A DNA stretch of 64,000 nucleotides, taken from NCBI RefSeq assembly GCF_024868665.1, contig NC_079902.1:16709154-16773153 (forward strand), in the 5' to 3' direction. The position numbers were made by a program, and so were the translations under genes. Origin of the DNA: Triplophysa rosa. Taxonomy: Eukaryota > Chordata > Actinopteri > Cypriniformes > Nemacheilidae. Positions 32,941 to 46,949 of the stretch are shown piece by piece. Below the pieces are notes generated by a model. It did no database searches and had not been told where the DNA came from. It saw nothing but the letters and a program-made list of their open reading frames with translations. The number at the start of each line of letters is the position of its first letter. The first letter of the stretch is position 1.

Positions 32941-33560
32941 GCAGGGATGGATCGGACTGTCTAGCTTTCAGGCACATCGAGATTTCAGATACTGTCTGTA
33001 TGTGGTATAACGAATGTGTGGAGCACCTCATGGATCACACAACACAACAGCTGTTCTGTGATAGCGCAATCGATTAAAGAATGTGAGACAACTTAAGATG
33101 GAGGATGCAGGGATGTTTGTGTGTAGGCAGGAAGGAAACAGAGATGGAGGGAGAAACAGAGAGAGTCTTACAGCTCGAGGGGCTGATAGAATGACATACA
33201 TCAGTTTGTATGTTTGCGCAGCAGTGCACATGACTTGCAGTGTATAATGACAGTTGCTGTTTCTTGTTTATGTTCGTTGTTTGAATAATTGCTGCTATTT
33301 TAGCATTTTGCATACTTGTGGGTTCACGCTAACTGTCAAAACTTTTTGTAATGCAGTCTCCATGTGGATAGATGAGGTGTTATCCATGTTATTAGGCTTG
33401 TTTGATTTCATCCGGTGCCACGCAGACCAATCGATGGATGACATCGCAGTACTAAGTGAGCTATTTGAAAGCATACGGCTCTCGATTTTAAGGTCAATGT
33501 GTCGATCCATGTACGCAGCGCAGCTTGCAAACAACGACAAACAACCCTGTTGTTGTCACG

Positions 33561-34037
33561 TGCTGCGTCCGAAATCGCCTACTTTCATACTATATAGTAG
33601 GTGAAAATGAGTATGAGTCATAAAATACCCGGATGGTCTACTACTTCCCCCAAGATTCATGAGTGTGGATCGGATGGACACTTATCTATCCCATGATGCC
33701 ACGGGAGCTGAGCAATGGTCAAATTTCAAAAGTAAATCAAATAAATATAGCGGAAAACTTTAAGGCGGATGTCCGTTTTTAATGTAAGTGCCAATAAATC
33801 AATTTCTCGTGACTAAATTATATTTTTATCAACGCTCACGTATAGGTTGTTGTTAATACATCATATGTCAAAGAGCACGTGGGTCATATGACCATAAAAC
33901 ATGGCAGACGCAGTATGTCCAAAATGTATTCATACTACTCCCACTCATACTATATAGTACATACTGTTTTAACGGCCGATAGGTAGGTACTTATTCAAAT
34001 TCAATACGTATTGTCACAGTATGCGATTTCGGGAGCA
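33561..34037. repeat. Foldback element with TGCGTCCGAAATCGC-type ends
   Basis: Left end TGCTGCGTCCGAAATCGC, right end GCGATTTCGGGAGCA; TACTATATAGTA-type motifs lie inside both ends. A related fragment is at 63412-63600 (both contain CCCGGATGGTCTACTACTTC). Sequence on both sides (33230-33560 and 34038-34310, rich in TAAACGCC/GTGTAAACG) also looks transposon-derived but lacks clear ends. Confidence 0.7.
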
Positions 34038-34317
34038 GCCACGGTCCTACCTTCAGGTAGCGTAATGGCTCATATTGACAGGGGCTTAACGAATCAGGGA
34101 AGCAAACACAATAATACAGACGACCTAATCAGTAAGCGAATGTGGGCAACCGTTTTTGTCTGTTTACACAAAAATGCAACCCGGGAGTTTTCAAATTTAA
34201 ACGGGGTCTGCAGCGTATCCAAAAGTCTCAAAAAAACATTGGAGTAGTGTAAACGCCAGGCGTAACCTTAGCAGGAGTTTTTTTTTTAAGGAAAATGCAC
34301 TAGTATAAACGCCGCCT

Positions 34318-34800
34318 GACGTTTCAGCAGCAACAACATAAACAAACGTCATGTTGCCCAAATTAACTTCTGGAATACTGTAAAAAATGTCAACAATTTC
34401 AGCTGCCTTAAATTTTTAAGGCTTTATGAGTCAATTGAAAGTAATCATATTGACTTAAAAAAATAGAGTTTTAAAACACAACTAGATTTTTTTAAGTCAG
34501 TTCAATATAATTTAAGTTCAATTGACTTAAAGCTAATTTGATTTAACTTAAAAATTTAATGGAGCTTTTTAACAAGTTAAACAATTTTTTTACAGCCTCC
34601 GCATAATCAATAAATGTTGAGTAGCTTAAATGTAATTTAATACAATTAATATACAATAAAATGGTATATAATCTATACTATAAAATCATATATAAATTAA
34701 TGTTAATATTATGAAATAAATATAAAACAATAGTTATATTTTAACAAAACACAGACCGGAAGTTAACTTCGGGCCAGGTGCGTGCATCCGATAAAACCGT
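34318..34800. repeat. Interspersed repeat split by a CTGTAAAAAA-ended MITE
   Basis: Bases 34318-34377 and 34596-34800 are together homologous to the uninterrupted copy at 55297-55515 (shared: AGCAACAACATAAACAAAC, GGAAGTTAACTTC versus GGATGTTAACTTC, GGGCCAGG versus AGGCCAGG). The interruption is the MITE listed separately. Confidence 0.65.
34378..34595. repeat. MITE inserted in the 34318-34800 repeat
   Basis: 218 bp with ends CTGTAAAAAA and TTTTTTTACAG and several internal palindromic TTGACTTAAA/TTTAAGTCA pairs. Absent from the homologous copy at 55297, so it is younger than its host repeat. Confidence 0.7.
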
Positions 34801-36949
34801 CTATACTTCCCTACCCTTAATAAATTTAAGTTATTGTGTTATACTAACAATGTTGCCAAATACCATTTTGTTCATTAGTATACATAGGCTACCATAAAAA
34901 CATGAATATGATTATATCTGAATCCTCAGTATAAATGAAACTGTAAGAACTAAATATATCCTGAAACACACTCTCATGTGAGCACTTTATGATCCTCAAT
35001 TTTTTTTTCTGTAAATATAGACAGACTTCCAGTTGCTTGTGAAGCGCCGGTTGTTGTGCTCATCAACTTTTTACTGTCTTTAAAATGCACTGCACCTTTC
35101 TTCCTGTCTGTCAAAAAAATTCCCAATAAATTTGAGTGAATTTAAAGTTAGTCAATAACTCTCACAGTTCTCGTTTTCTTTCTTTGATGCAACTGAGCAA
35201 ATAAACAGGTTTGTATCTGCCCTCATAGCATCTCTGTCTCTCTATCGCTCTCATCTTTTCTTACTCTGTTTGTCCCAGGGGGGTTACAGGAGTGAACGCC
35301 ATCACAGAGATCTTAGCATGTTCATGCATTTTGAACCAAATAATAAAGCAAACTCTTTTAACTTGCATCCAAAGCTCTAACGAAGGGATGGGAATTTTGT
35401 GCAAAAAGCAAACATTTCTGTGGCGCTCTGACATATTTTACAGTATTCCCTGTGAATTTATTCACGAGCGAGATCCGTGTTGCACAGGAAACTTGTAGGA
35501 GTTGTGAAATCAAAGCAGCGAGACTAGCACCTCGATATCAGCAAACTTTAAGAGTTGAAATGACACGAAGTGACTGGATGTGATGTGCTAACCTGCCTTC
35601 AAGACTACAATATACAAAATAAAGTTCTAATATTGTTACACAGAAAATATATTATGTGCGTCTTCCGTGATGGATCGTTCTTTCATATTGTACCACTAAA
35701 AGGATGAAAGAAATCCCTAATTTCTAGATAAAGTTATTAAAAAATTAGCCTCTTTCCTTCGTATCAGTGCATGAGGAAATTACAGAACTTCAATAATAGA
35801 GAGGCGCCCTGGCTTAAATAAAACTTTAAAGGAATTACGTCATTAAGACTGGGCATCCCCATGGCGCTACTTCAAAGCAAATGTCAAAGCACTCCAAAAT
35901 GGCGTGCTTCTGATTCCTAATATCTTGCCTCTGAAACATTGAAACTACATTGCCACATTTTGTAACTTAAACAAAACTCCTTAACTTGGGTCAAACCGCA
36001 TAACCTTGCTGAATGGTTCAACGTTCCGTACATCAAAACAGCCAAATGCTACACAAGTTTCATACATATTCTTTATTAATTTAAAATGGTGAAGTAATCC
36101 ACTCTGATATGCAGAAAAATAAACTGAAGAATGTTTGGCAATGGAACAAGAGCTCTATCAAGGTCTCTGGTGGTTTATATTTAATACTATCATACTACAA
36201 ATTAAAATGAAGACCCTTACCAAAAATGTTCAAGGAATGAAAACACTGCATTTAGATTAAAAAACATTTCACAACAATGCACACTGAAGACCACAAGGTG
36301 AGGAAGATGTATTTAAAAGAATAACAACTCAGTCCTTGAAAATGTGCCCAGATGCATCTAGGTTTAATGATCTTGTCAAGCTAATACTGTCTGCCATGCA
36401 GGCTTCTGAGTAAATTTCATTGAGGGATGTGGCATGCAATGATTGGGCATCAGGGGAGGAACAGTGATAGTCCTGAAGGTGCCATCAGCCAGCCCTACAA
36501 CACACCCTGACATGGCCCTCAATTCAGTTGTGTCCTCCCTTTCCGCTGATGGACAGATTGCGCTAAGAGCAGAGAAGAGAGGGAGTTAAACTATCTCCTG
36601 TAAGGAAAGATCAAAAGTGCATTGAGTGGAGGAAATGAATAATAAAGACATTTTATAAGCGAAACTAAAAAAGAATGTCTCATGTTTTATTTTGCTCACA
36701 ATGCAGCCCTTTGTTGAACTCAGAAAAAAAGCCAACGGAACTCTTCATTTCTGTGTCAGATGGCTAATGAGAGGTCAAGATAATTCAACCAAAAGTTCTT
36801 TTTACAAGTTTGATTGCCCCTTTACCCATGGGAGTATAGGATTTTTCCATTTTTTTGCGAGCTTTAAACAAATGTAGACCATCATTAGTGAGTTAAACGG
36901 GGTGGGGATAGGAAATATAGGGCAGTGTTATAGATTACGATGTATATTA
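34801..36949. other. Intergenic stretch, no feature recognised
   Basis: Two kilobases, AT-rich, without exon-like frames or definable repeat ends. Confidence 0.5.
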
Positions 36950-37288
36950 CATTCTGTAAAAAAATCCAGTAACATTTTTTAAAATTTCTGTCAGCTGTGG
37001 CGCCAGAAATATTACGTAAAATATATTTTTTTCCTGTAAAATTATATAATCTGTTTCTATTGTACATTTCCGGCCTTTTTCTGTAATTTGGCGGTTTTTG
37101 ACCGTATTTCAAAAATAGACAGACATTTTCCAGCAGCTGGGGTGCCACAAATATACTGTAATTTAAAAAATATGTGAAAAATCTGTTGATAAAACAGTAC
37201 AATTTAGTAAAACTACTGTTTTTGGACAACATTACACATGAAAAATCTGTAAAAATATAACAGTAAAATTCTGTAAAATTTTACCGTG
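36950..37288. repeat. CTGTAAAATT-rich palindromic MITE
   Basis: The motif CTGTAAAA and its complement TTTTACAG-like variants recur at short intervals, and the right end reads AACAGTAAAATTCTGTAAAA. GGCGCCAG and GGGGTGCC mark loose internal symmetry. Left boundary uncertain. Confidence 0.55.
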
Positions 37289-37401
37289 TATCTATATACT
37301 GTACTCAAAACCATATAAATCACTTCGCAAGATGTAAACTGGTCCACAGACACTTGCGGTTCGATTTATATTTATTTTATTTTTAAATCTTACATTCATA
37401 A

Positions 37402-38188
37402 TTAAAGCTGCCATATGCACGCAGTTTCTGCCAATCTCATATTAGTCTTGATGACCTATAGAGTAGTATTGCATACTTTTTATCTTCGAAAAGTATTTGG
37501 TTTGATCACATTTATAAAAGATAGATACAGCTGATTATTTCCGGAAAAAGATGACGTCCTAGGGGTGTGTGGGGGGAGGAACTAAATCACGAGCACACAA
37601 TAGCCTACATCATCGCATTATCCCTGCATAACTATTGATTCACTAAGTTTGTGTTGTTTACATTATGCACGTATGCACCGATTGCCAACAAAACACAGAC
37701 ATATGACTTAGTTTGACTTACCGCATGCTGTTCATGTCCGGCATCTTTTAGCGCTGGGGCCGCTCCATCTATCCGTTTCAAACGATCTGCAAATCCAGCG
37801 TTATATCAACCGTTTATATAACATCTATCACTGAAATGCTGTGAACAAACAGACACACTTAAACTTCACTATCGCAAGAGTGACGAGCTGCAGCTGTAGG
37901 CCCACAGCACAGCCAATCTTGACGCAGCGCAGACAATCTTGATGGTAAGCGGGTCTCGCTCGTTGGTTGGCGCGGACAGGCTCTTTCTTTCGCCTTGCCA
38001 TGCTTTTCCGGGAGAATTGCCCAATAAAAGGAATAGGATCCTGGGGGGTTGTCTCAAGCACAGAAATACTATGTCATACATCCAACTCGGTTTTTTTGAC
38101 AAGTTGACCATGTTAAGCATGAGAAACCTGCATGTTTAACATTGTAAATAAGTCAGAATGCATAAAACACCGCTGCATCACCCCTTTA
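37402..38188. repeat. Cyprinid non-autonomous DNA element
   Basis: Begins ATTAAAGCTGCCATATGCAC and ends CGCTGCATCACCCCTTTAAA; the outer TTAAAG/CTTTAAA and parts of the interior (TAGAGTAGTATTGCATACTT, AAATCACGAGC) belong to a repeat I recognise from cyprinid genomes. No coding frame. Confidence 0.6.
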
Positions 38189-39111
38189 AATATATTTGTT
38201 AAAACATTAGGTTATAAAATGTTCCATTGGTTGTATTTTGTTCACATGTTTGTGTAGTGTAGTGGTCCAAGAGAAACAGGAAGTTCTTTTGGACCAGCGT
38301 TAAACCAGCGTTGTTTATGTCATCCAAAGTGGTCTATGGATATAGATACATATAAGTTAATTTAGGACCTCCTTTCATGCTAAGTTGCATTACATAAATG
38401 TTGATCTAAAAACATTCAATTTGTTCTTTTTACGCTTTAAAAAACGTGACAGGACATCATTGCGTTCCCTACACACGTGAAGTGCTTTTTCAGTTGTCAC
38501 ACCAATTTGGAGTTCATGCTTCTGTGTCTTTGCATTTCTGGAAGTGTGTGAGCATGCTAGTGTACAGTCATCTTCTGTTCGAAGGACTATGTTTCAGGAT
38601 ATCCCGCTGAGCGCACCGTCTGCTTGGCTGTCACGCTGGAGTTTGCGAATGTGTTGCTTGGTGTGAAAGCCAGTTGTAAAACAGGCACCCCTCCGATTGT
38701 GTGTGTAAGTATTAGTTAGAAATCTAATGTTGCGCTTCATGATGGGGTGTGCTGTTGATGAGCCTGAACTTGTTCCCTACATAGATGCATTAAACTGTGA
38801 CAGCATCTGATGAATCAGAAATACAGATAGAGAGAAAGAGACAGCTGAAGGATAATTAGTCTGATTCTCAGATAGCATAATGAGTTCACTCATTTACAGC
38901 CTCAAATCTACATAATGAGTATAATTCACCCTCAATATGTTCATTGTGAAATAACTTTTTGTATTATTTAACCTTTAATATTAGAACACTTTGTGGAGAG
39001 TGCTTTAAGACGTGCAACACTTCGGTTAGGAACTTCAACGTTTGGAAAAAACAGATAAAAAGATGTAAAACTACATGCCCAATAATATTTTGGCACATCT
39101 CTTATCAACAT
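38189..39111. other. Intergenic stretch, no feature recognised
   Basis: No gene or repeat with clear ends. Confidence 0.5.
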
Positions 39112-39300
39112 AAAGGGATAGTTCACTCAAAAATGAAAATTCTTTCATATTTACTTCACGTCATTCCAAACTTGTATGACTTCTGCAGAACACAAAAGAA
39201 GATATTTTGAAGAACATCGACTTCCATTGTATGAACACAAAACCACTGAGACATTTCTCAAATATCTTTTTCTTGTGTTGGAAAGTCATATACATGTTCC
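39112..39300. repeat. MITE family A, 3'-degraded copy
   Basis: Starts AAAGGGATAGTTCACTCAAA and contains ACAAAAGAAGATATTTTGAA; the right half is only partly recognisable (AAATATCTTTTTCTTGTGTT). Confidence 0.8.
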
Positions 39301-42300
39301 ATGTTGAGGACAGTAAATGGTGAGATAAACCACTGTAGAATATGTAAACAAATTACTTGTTCAAATAAAATAGAAAATGATTTATGTAATTCAGCAGCAT
39401 GATACTGACATTCCTTCATTTCCTCCCCTCCTTACATTTGTATTTTATTTGATAGTTTTTTCTCTTTCAATTTTAGTTGCCAAAATATTTTATCTACATT
39501 ACTTTATTTTATACTTTCTCTATATTTACCTTAAATTTTTTTGCACAGTGCATTTTGCCCAGATTCAATTTCATTGCAAGTTGTATACCTTATGACAAAT
39601 AAATGTGACAAATGAAAAATCTTGAATGTTTATATAAGCTTAGATAAAACCTATTTTTCCTGCCATATACAAAGTTCTCTTTGACATTACAGCTACCACA
39701 AAACAGCTACCACAAATGCTTACCTGTCAATTATCATTGTGCACCATTGTTGTGTAGCATTTCCTAGATGAAGAGGGCCACACAATGTACTTACCACACT
39801 CTCTTCTAGACCTATACAGAAAGCGAGTTTCAACAATATTTGCATGTCAGGGGATATTCTGAAACCTCCTGAAGGGTCTCAGATTAGGCTAAATGTGAGT
39901 CAAGTGCTGGTCTCATCACAACCAGATCCTCAGTAAGAGACTAATATACACAAGAGACAGGAGGAGACAGCTCAAAGTGTCTATTAGGTTTCACTAATGT
40001 ACAGTGCACACACTCACACACTGCTAAATCATTTGAGATGCTACTATTATAATTATGGAATGCATCTATAAGCAATGGGCAGTAGATGAATAACCCAGCA
40101 TTGACGAAACTTCATGTGATGTCGATATTGTCTCTGTGAGTGTGTGAGGATATGAGGAACTTGAGAAATGGCCTAGGGACCCCATTTGTGCCCAGGGCAT
40201 TATTAGTTAACTGGCAGGACAAGTGTAAGGCTGCCTTTAGTGATTTAAGCTCTCCGTGGAGTTCTAAGATTTGTTGAATATACCCTGGCATCATTCCACT
40301 TTAATGGGGATATTTTCAAACCAAGTCGAATATTACTTAAACCATGTATAAGAAATTCATGTACATGACACTAACGCACACATGATGGTTAAATAATACA
40401 TCAAAATTTTCACTTGGCCAGTGCATTAACCTATCAGGACCACAAGACTTATGCATGGGGCATGAAATCAGTGCAAAAGAGTGACAAAGAGTCACCCTGT
40501 TGGTTTCAGTTGGAATGATTAAAAACCAGGTGAATATTTAAAGTCACACATTGCATCAAGTGTAAGAGTGTGCGTGCACACGTGTGACATGTTCACACTA
40601 CAGAAAACACTTATTATTCAGTTTAGCACAGTTTCAGCACTCCTGCTTTGAAACTGATTAAAAACGTCAGTTTCAGATACGGAAAAAAGTGTGATAGTGT
40701 AATTTGCAGAACTTGGAGACATGTTCATATCTACCTCTATCTATTGCTGAGGAGTTGCTGAAGGTTTGAGTATTACGTTTTATAGCCCCTAATAATTCAT
40801 TTGATACCACAGGAGTTGTCCGAAGAATGTGTGTGTGTGTGTGTGTGTGCGTGTGTGCGCGTGTGTGTGTGTGTGGATGCAAGCAGGTCAGAATAGTGCA
40901 CACAAGAGGAATGCATCCCGTACCCTGTTTCATGATGGGAGTTAGTATAGCCATCTGTCATGTCTCAGGAGTCCCTACTATGCCCGAACAAACACACACG
41001 CACACCGAGTCGTAGATAAAATCTATATCTGGTGTCCCTAACCATTTGTCAAAGATTGCAGATACAGTGGGACCCTAGAGTCTGGGATTGCTAGCAGAAG
41101 CAAACAGTATCCTTAAACAGTAGTGTGTATTATTTAAGGAGGGTATGATAAAATTAGTAACATGAATTTTTAAATTCCCCATTATTTGGTATTTACATTT
41201 GCATATTTACAGGTGTAAATTAGATTTTAAATGGCCCCATCTTATACAGGAACTAACAATATCACACAGAGCAAGATTTTGCCACATATGTAATTTAGCT
41301 GTAGCACATTTGTGCATTGTTACATTGCTGGTGTTAACCTGCTATGTACTGTATGCACTGCATTGATCTATAGAAGGTGCCATATTTCATGCAATGCAAA
41401 TGGTAATAAGGCTGTGTACATTTAATGCCTTTTGTAAAATCCTGGATCATGACTAATTTTCACAGCTCAGTGTTTTTGTCCACAAGAAAATGTATAAATT
41501 TCATAAACTAAACTGGATTGACACCCACACTTTTCTTTTGTTCAGCATGTGTTTTGCCTCAATTAAATATGGCACCTAATAAGGTCTGTCTCACTGCATT
41601 TCCCACCAATTCCATAAATTACTCTTCCACACAGCTACAACATGCTGTGCTGTATTGCGCAGAGCCGAGGTGCTTTGAGTTTTGTAATAAATGGAGTTGC
41701 GCTGTGCGTGGAGTTGCGATGCTTTCTCTGTTGCTTGCTGCTCTGAATATTGCAGAGAAACCCTTAATGCTGACAGTGGCAGGTTTCACAGGGAGCCTGT
41801 GTCATCACCTCACACTGAATTACACCCTCACCGCCTGAGGGGAAAACGACAGAAACGGAGCTCTTGCCTTCGTTCTCTAAAGCTTTCCTTCCTTTTGTCT
41901 TACTCCTGAATGACAGCCTGGGGTAAGTTGGCAGGGAGGGGGTGGAAGGCAGGCGTTTGAGGTGTCTCCTGCTATCACCAGCGCTGCTTTAATGGTGTTG
42001 TCATAGTGGGGTGTAACGTGGGAGAGACAGAAAAAGAGAAAGGGATAGAAAGAAGTGCTTATGCTAAGAACAACTAATGAGACCTACTGTGGTTTGCCAG
42101 CACTGAAACTTGATGATTACTTTTCCAACAGAAAACACATATTTTCCATATTTGATACCACACTTCACCTCTACACAACCTTTCCCGGTTTGACTTAAAC
42201 TTCGACAGCATGTTTTTCTTCAATTAATATACACACGTTATGTTTCAATGATCCGTAACTTATTTGTTTTATAAGTTTGTTATTACAATTCTCTCAAATT

Positions 42301-42789
42301 CATTCAGAAACACTTCAAAGTAAGGCAACCAATTCTTCAGAGATATTGTATACATGCATTATTATTATTTTTTTCAAAAATGAATGCATTAAACAAAATT
42401 ACAAAATATGTCAACAATATTTATGCAAAAACCATCATCTAAAAAAAACGATCAAGGTTACTGTATATATCAATAAATACATAGGCCTAATATAAATCTA
42501 AAACATTTTACAAAAAAAAACAGCTTAATGTTGATAAATAATATATGTGGTGATTCTGACTAATTTCTATAAAACATTTTCGCCACAATCAGTCCCTAAT
42601 CATCCAAATTGATTCATTGTATAAAGTGCTGAAAACACCGCTCGAAGGTGACCTCCACTGCTCAACGCGGTGTAAATGTAATGAGAACACAAACCAAACG
42701 TAACGTGTTTTAGGAGCATATTGTTTTGATTAAAAATGTTTACATATTTAATGTAACCCACAACAACAATTTTATATGAAACAATATTA
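39301..42789. other. Intergenic stretch; only a GT microsatellite
   Basis: No coding exon seen in 3.5 kb. The GT run at 40828-40875 is listed separately. Frames such as 41518-41838 show no domain. Confidence 0.5.
40828..40875. repeat. (GT)n microsatellite with GC interruptions
   Basis: About 48 bases of GT alternation broken by GC steps (GCGTGTGTGCGCGTGTG). Confidence 0.95.
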
Positions 42790-42930
42790 GATAATTACAA
42801 CATGTATGAAGCCTCGTTTGTCGAAATCACATGACTTGGATACGAACTCCGAAGCACTGATTCGAAAATGACTAGTCAAAGTTTCGAAGCTTAAAGAAGA
42901 AGTGCTTCGAAAGCGTCTATATCATTATGT
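42790..42930. repeat. DNA-transposon fragment
   Basis: Contains GAAGCCTCGTTTGTCGAAAT and GTTTCGAAGCTTAAAGAAGA then AGTGCTTCGAAAGCG, which resemble a widespread fish repeat whose ends carry GAAGCTTCG-type inverted motifs. Ends not defined. Confidence 0.5.
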
Positions 42931-45200
42931 TGCAGTAGTAGTACTGCGATTAACAAGTATGGTAAGTACACGGTGTAAATCTTTTATGTTCCGAGTCTCG
43001 TTCACAAGAGTTCATTCTGAAGCTAGACAGACTCATTGCACAAGAGTGTTTACTTAGTGCACTAATTACCCCAGTGATGTCTGTTCTGCTCGTGCTCTTC
43101 CAAGGACCATGGCTACTTGGGGGTTTGTAATGAGACCCTGCCCAAAACGCAGCTTTTCTGCCAGAGCAATTTTATTAGGCTGTAAAGACCTCGCTGTGGT
43201 GTGTTGTTCACACGCTCAGTGCTATTAAGGCTTGTAAACACAGCGAGAGAGAAAATGAGTGTGCGGGTGCGCGCGCCTTTCACTTTTTGAATGCCGTTTG
43301 AGGGGCTTTTAGCAGTGATGGGTTTGGCTCCTGACTGAGTCTTCATCTGTTTTCTTGCTGTGTTTTGCATGCTACAGTACAAAGAAAACAGCTTAAATGT
43401 TTTGGAATCGACCAATTATTCTTCATCTTTTTAGGCAATTGTTCTGCTTGTCAATGGCGTGTCAGTTGTCTAGTTTAATTCTAGTGAGATTTATCAGTGG
43501 GCCTGTATCTCTACCAGAATCCTGTCTGTATTACCACTGACCTCGGCATCAGTAAAAGCTCATTATACTAGATAATCTGGTATCATCTCCATCCTAATCA
43601 GTTTGTTGGTAAAGTTCAGGAAACACATTGGGTGATAAGCTCTGAAAGGAGATTCCTTAAAATGTCAAAGCTGCAGGATTGAGAAAGTAATCTGCAGAAT
43701 CTGCTTTATCCCCTTTTTCACCGGAATGTGAGTTCTTTATTGTTATTGTTATTGTTCCATGACATCTTATTTTATTTTACTTTATTGTTTTTATTGCTTG
43801 ACTCTTAGTTCCCCCTGTGAAATAGTTTTTGTTTTTGTAAAATGTGTTTAAAATCATATATTCATCAGGTGTATTATTTAGTACTTTTTTTCACTGTTAT
43901 GCAAATAAAATATTGTCTTCTTTATCTATACAAATTTAGCGCCTAAAACTAGTTGTCACACTGAACCTAAAAAAACTCAAAAGGAAAAAAGAGAATGGTT
44001 GTAGGTAATTGGTATAATCGCTGTGGCCCACTGACTAACACTTTCATCAGGGCCTGAGTCATTCTATACATTTACGCACTTTAGACGTGGTAAACAAGTT
44101 AGCACAAAACTTAAGTGTAGTAATTAGACAACACAGGAACATGGCAAAATATACCAGAACATTGGATGTTATGCCTTTGCTTAGGGTACAGGTTACAACA
44201 TCTTGGGTAAAACATGACAGGCCTTGATGTGTTTAAAGATAATGTACTTTGTCCTAAGGGAGATCTGATCCCTTGTCCACTGTAAAATTATGGGAAAACA
44301 ATTTCTTAGTCAATCAAGTATTGATCAGGAGAATTCTGCGATTTGTTTCTTTCCTCTGTTTTCATCTTTCCTTTTGTCACAGAGGGACAGATGTCTGTCT
44401 TTAGTGGGCCAGCTGTGCGTCTGTCATTCCCCCTCTGCTTATTGTGGAACCTTAAACCTCCTTAATCGCCCACTCGAGACCTTGTTTCCCAAGGGAGAAA
44501 AGTAGAGAAAAGAAGTTTTTGATGTCTTTTACTTCTTACAGAGGATGTGGTGGATGGGGGGTGCGTAGTGTCTCTAAGCTGTGTCAAGCCTGCTTTATTT
44601 AAAGTGTGGGTATGTGTGTGTATACGCATGTCCAAAATTAGGAATAACTTGATACTCTCTCCCTGGAACTTAGTTATTGTGATCTCAATTTTGTAAGAAA
44701 AATTATTAAAATGCAACCGTGATTAAAATTCAACTGGGGACCTTTTCCCCCATTTATTTATTTCTTTATTGTAATTTCTCAAGCCAGTGCAGCGAAAAAC
44801 AACTAAATTATGTTTCTTTTTTTCTTTTTCAATCAAATTAAAATACTCATCCCAACATAAGAGGAAAGAAATGATCCTCTGGCTTGTTTCCCTGGCGACT
44901 GCATAATATGTCATAAAAAATTCAGGCTGCATTAGTAAAGGCACAAATTACCGGCAAACATCATCAAGCTGATTTTTTCTAGTTCTCTCATTCTGTTTTA
45001 TAATTCTCTCTGCTGATTTATGGAATTAGTAGCAAAAACTTCGGCCTTCGCAAAATTAAGCGATGAATGCTGAGAGATTTTACATAGAGCAGAGGTGGCA
45101 GGTCAACTGTGAAACCGCCCTGATTTCCGTTCCATTCCGTTATCCACCCATCCTTAAACATACTTTTCAAGCTGTCTCTCCTTTCAGCCAATCCCTCTTT
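42931..45200. other. Intergenic stretch, no feature recognised
   Basis: No exon, RNA gene or bounded repeat seen; a GT/AC-rich bit at 44612-44626. Confidence 0.5.
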
Positions 45201-45470
45201 TCTCTTTTCCCTGATAATTTCAGAGGTGAGGTGTGCTATTAGCACTGAAATCATGAACAATATCCCTCCGAAAGACATCATAATTATAACGGCTGGATTC
45301 ATTTTGATTGTGGCAATTGGGTTGATTATGCGATTGGAGAGATTACAGAAAATTGCTGTATGCCTCTGCACCTCCTTGCGATGTGTAATTAGGATATTTT
45401 TACCTTTTAATTTTTACAGCACAGATCTCTCTGTGTTAACAGTGTCCACTCTAATTATCCTCTAGATGAC
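45201..45470. promoter_or_regulatory. Candidate conserved non-coding element or enhancer
   Basis: Unique, AT-rich block with three TAATTA homeodomain cores in 180 bp (45281-45286, 45386-45391, 45452-45457) and frames that happen to stay open on both strands (117 codons on -, 79 on +). No repeat signature. Neither frame has a domain I recognise, so a regulatory role is the better guess, but conservation has not been tested. Confidence 0.3.
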
Positions 45471-46437
45471 TTTCAAATGAACACATGATAGGAGAATCAC
45501 AAACGAAAAATATGTGAGTAAGGATTTTAACCGCTCTAGACTTAAAAATGCAGTTCTGTGACACTTTTGTAAAAATATTAAGTAATAACTTGGGTTGTTT
45601 TGTAAGGAGATAGAGCCTGCAGAGTTATACAAGAAAACGTTAAATTTACACAGCTGTGTAAAGGAAATTAGTTGTCTAGGTTGTCAATTATGCTGTTTAT
45701 TAGCCATTACAAATATTACAAATATTATTCAAGTAGTACAGTAGTTCTACTAATATATTTTAAACTAGATTAAATAAGCAAATAAAACCTTACATTTTCA
45801 GTTCCAATTTATTCTGTGCTTTAGTAGTCCTCATAGAAAGCAAAAATAACTATTATAAATGTCATACTGAAAATAAACTTTAAACGAAGTTAATACCTCC
45901 TGTAGGTCATTTGAAAATGTTCATTAAAGTTCCCAGTTGGTGATTGCAATGTTGCTATGCCAAGTCTGCTTCAATACAGAGTTTATAATTAGACTACCAT
46001 TTCCAACTCTTAGTTATTTTCAGAGCCAGCCACTGGTCTCTGGACACTGTGGCTGTGTGGAGAATGTCAGTGTGGATAAAGACATGTGCACATCAAAACA
46101 CTTGTGTTGTAGCCTATGGATAATAGAGTGGGATTATCACCGACTGCTCTGCTGCCTCTGGACTTCCAAACAGACACACTCGATCTCCAGCTAATTCTGC
46201 CCTGACACCAAATGCCACTGTTAAAGCATCTCCTGAGGATGCCCTGTCCTCACTGGGCAATTGAGTATATGGCTCTGTGTTTGCATTGCTCCACATACTT
46301 AAAATGTTGTATTTTTCAATACAGTTGTGTTGCACGCCCCCTTTTTTCCATCAGTGTAACAAACACACTTATGCATGTTTTTTGGCCAGTGTGACAGTGA
46401 GATGTGAGATTTTGACAATTAATAGTGGTACTAGAAA

Positions 46438-46515
46438 CTAGGGATGCACTGATATTTCGGCCAATAATCGGTTGATAAAGGTAATTTTTCACACTATCGG
46501 CTATCAGTGCACGGA
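46438..46515. repeat. hAT-like short foldback remnant
   Basis: Reads ACTAGGGATGCACTGATATT then TCGGCCAATAATCGG and closes with ATCGGCTATCAGTGCA; TGCACTGATA and TATCAGTGCA are inverted. Typical of a fish zf-BED/hAT family. Confidence 0.65.
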
Positions 46516-46949
46516 ACAGGTGCAAACGGGGTGTGACTTATACCACTTCCAGAGGTAGTCGACCGGATTGTGTTCGTGGTCTAGATGCGTTCGAGCTCAT
46601 GTGGTTGAATGCGTTCGAGCAGCCATAAGAGACCCCCTACTCTCCTTCTGCGGACGCAAACATTATTAGAAGCATGCTAGCCAGACAGGATTTAAACTTT
46701 GCCAGCTGAAGACTTACTGTAAAAGTTTGGTTTAAAGATGAAAAATGTTTCAAGCACAATGTTTTCTTATCATTCCAGCTTTCTAACGCTTGGTCTCGCG
46801 GCTGTTATAGCAGAAATGAAAAACGTTTTTTTTTGCTGTCTCCGTTTGCGCTCATACAGTATGTATTGCACTTATTTAGTCCATTTGATGGAAATATCTG
46901 AAAAGCTCTTGTATTTAGCCTCCATTAAATTCTACCCTTAGAAATCAGG

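Noticed and set aside
45018..45371. 117-codon frame on the - strand with a hydrophobic stretch
   Set aside because: No ATG-anchored similarity to any family I know and no flanking splice structure; open frames on both strands argue for AT-rich non-coding DNA.
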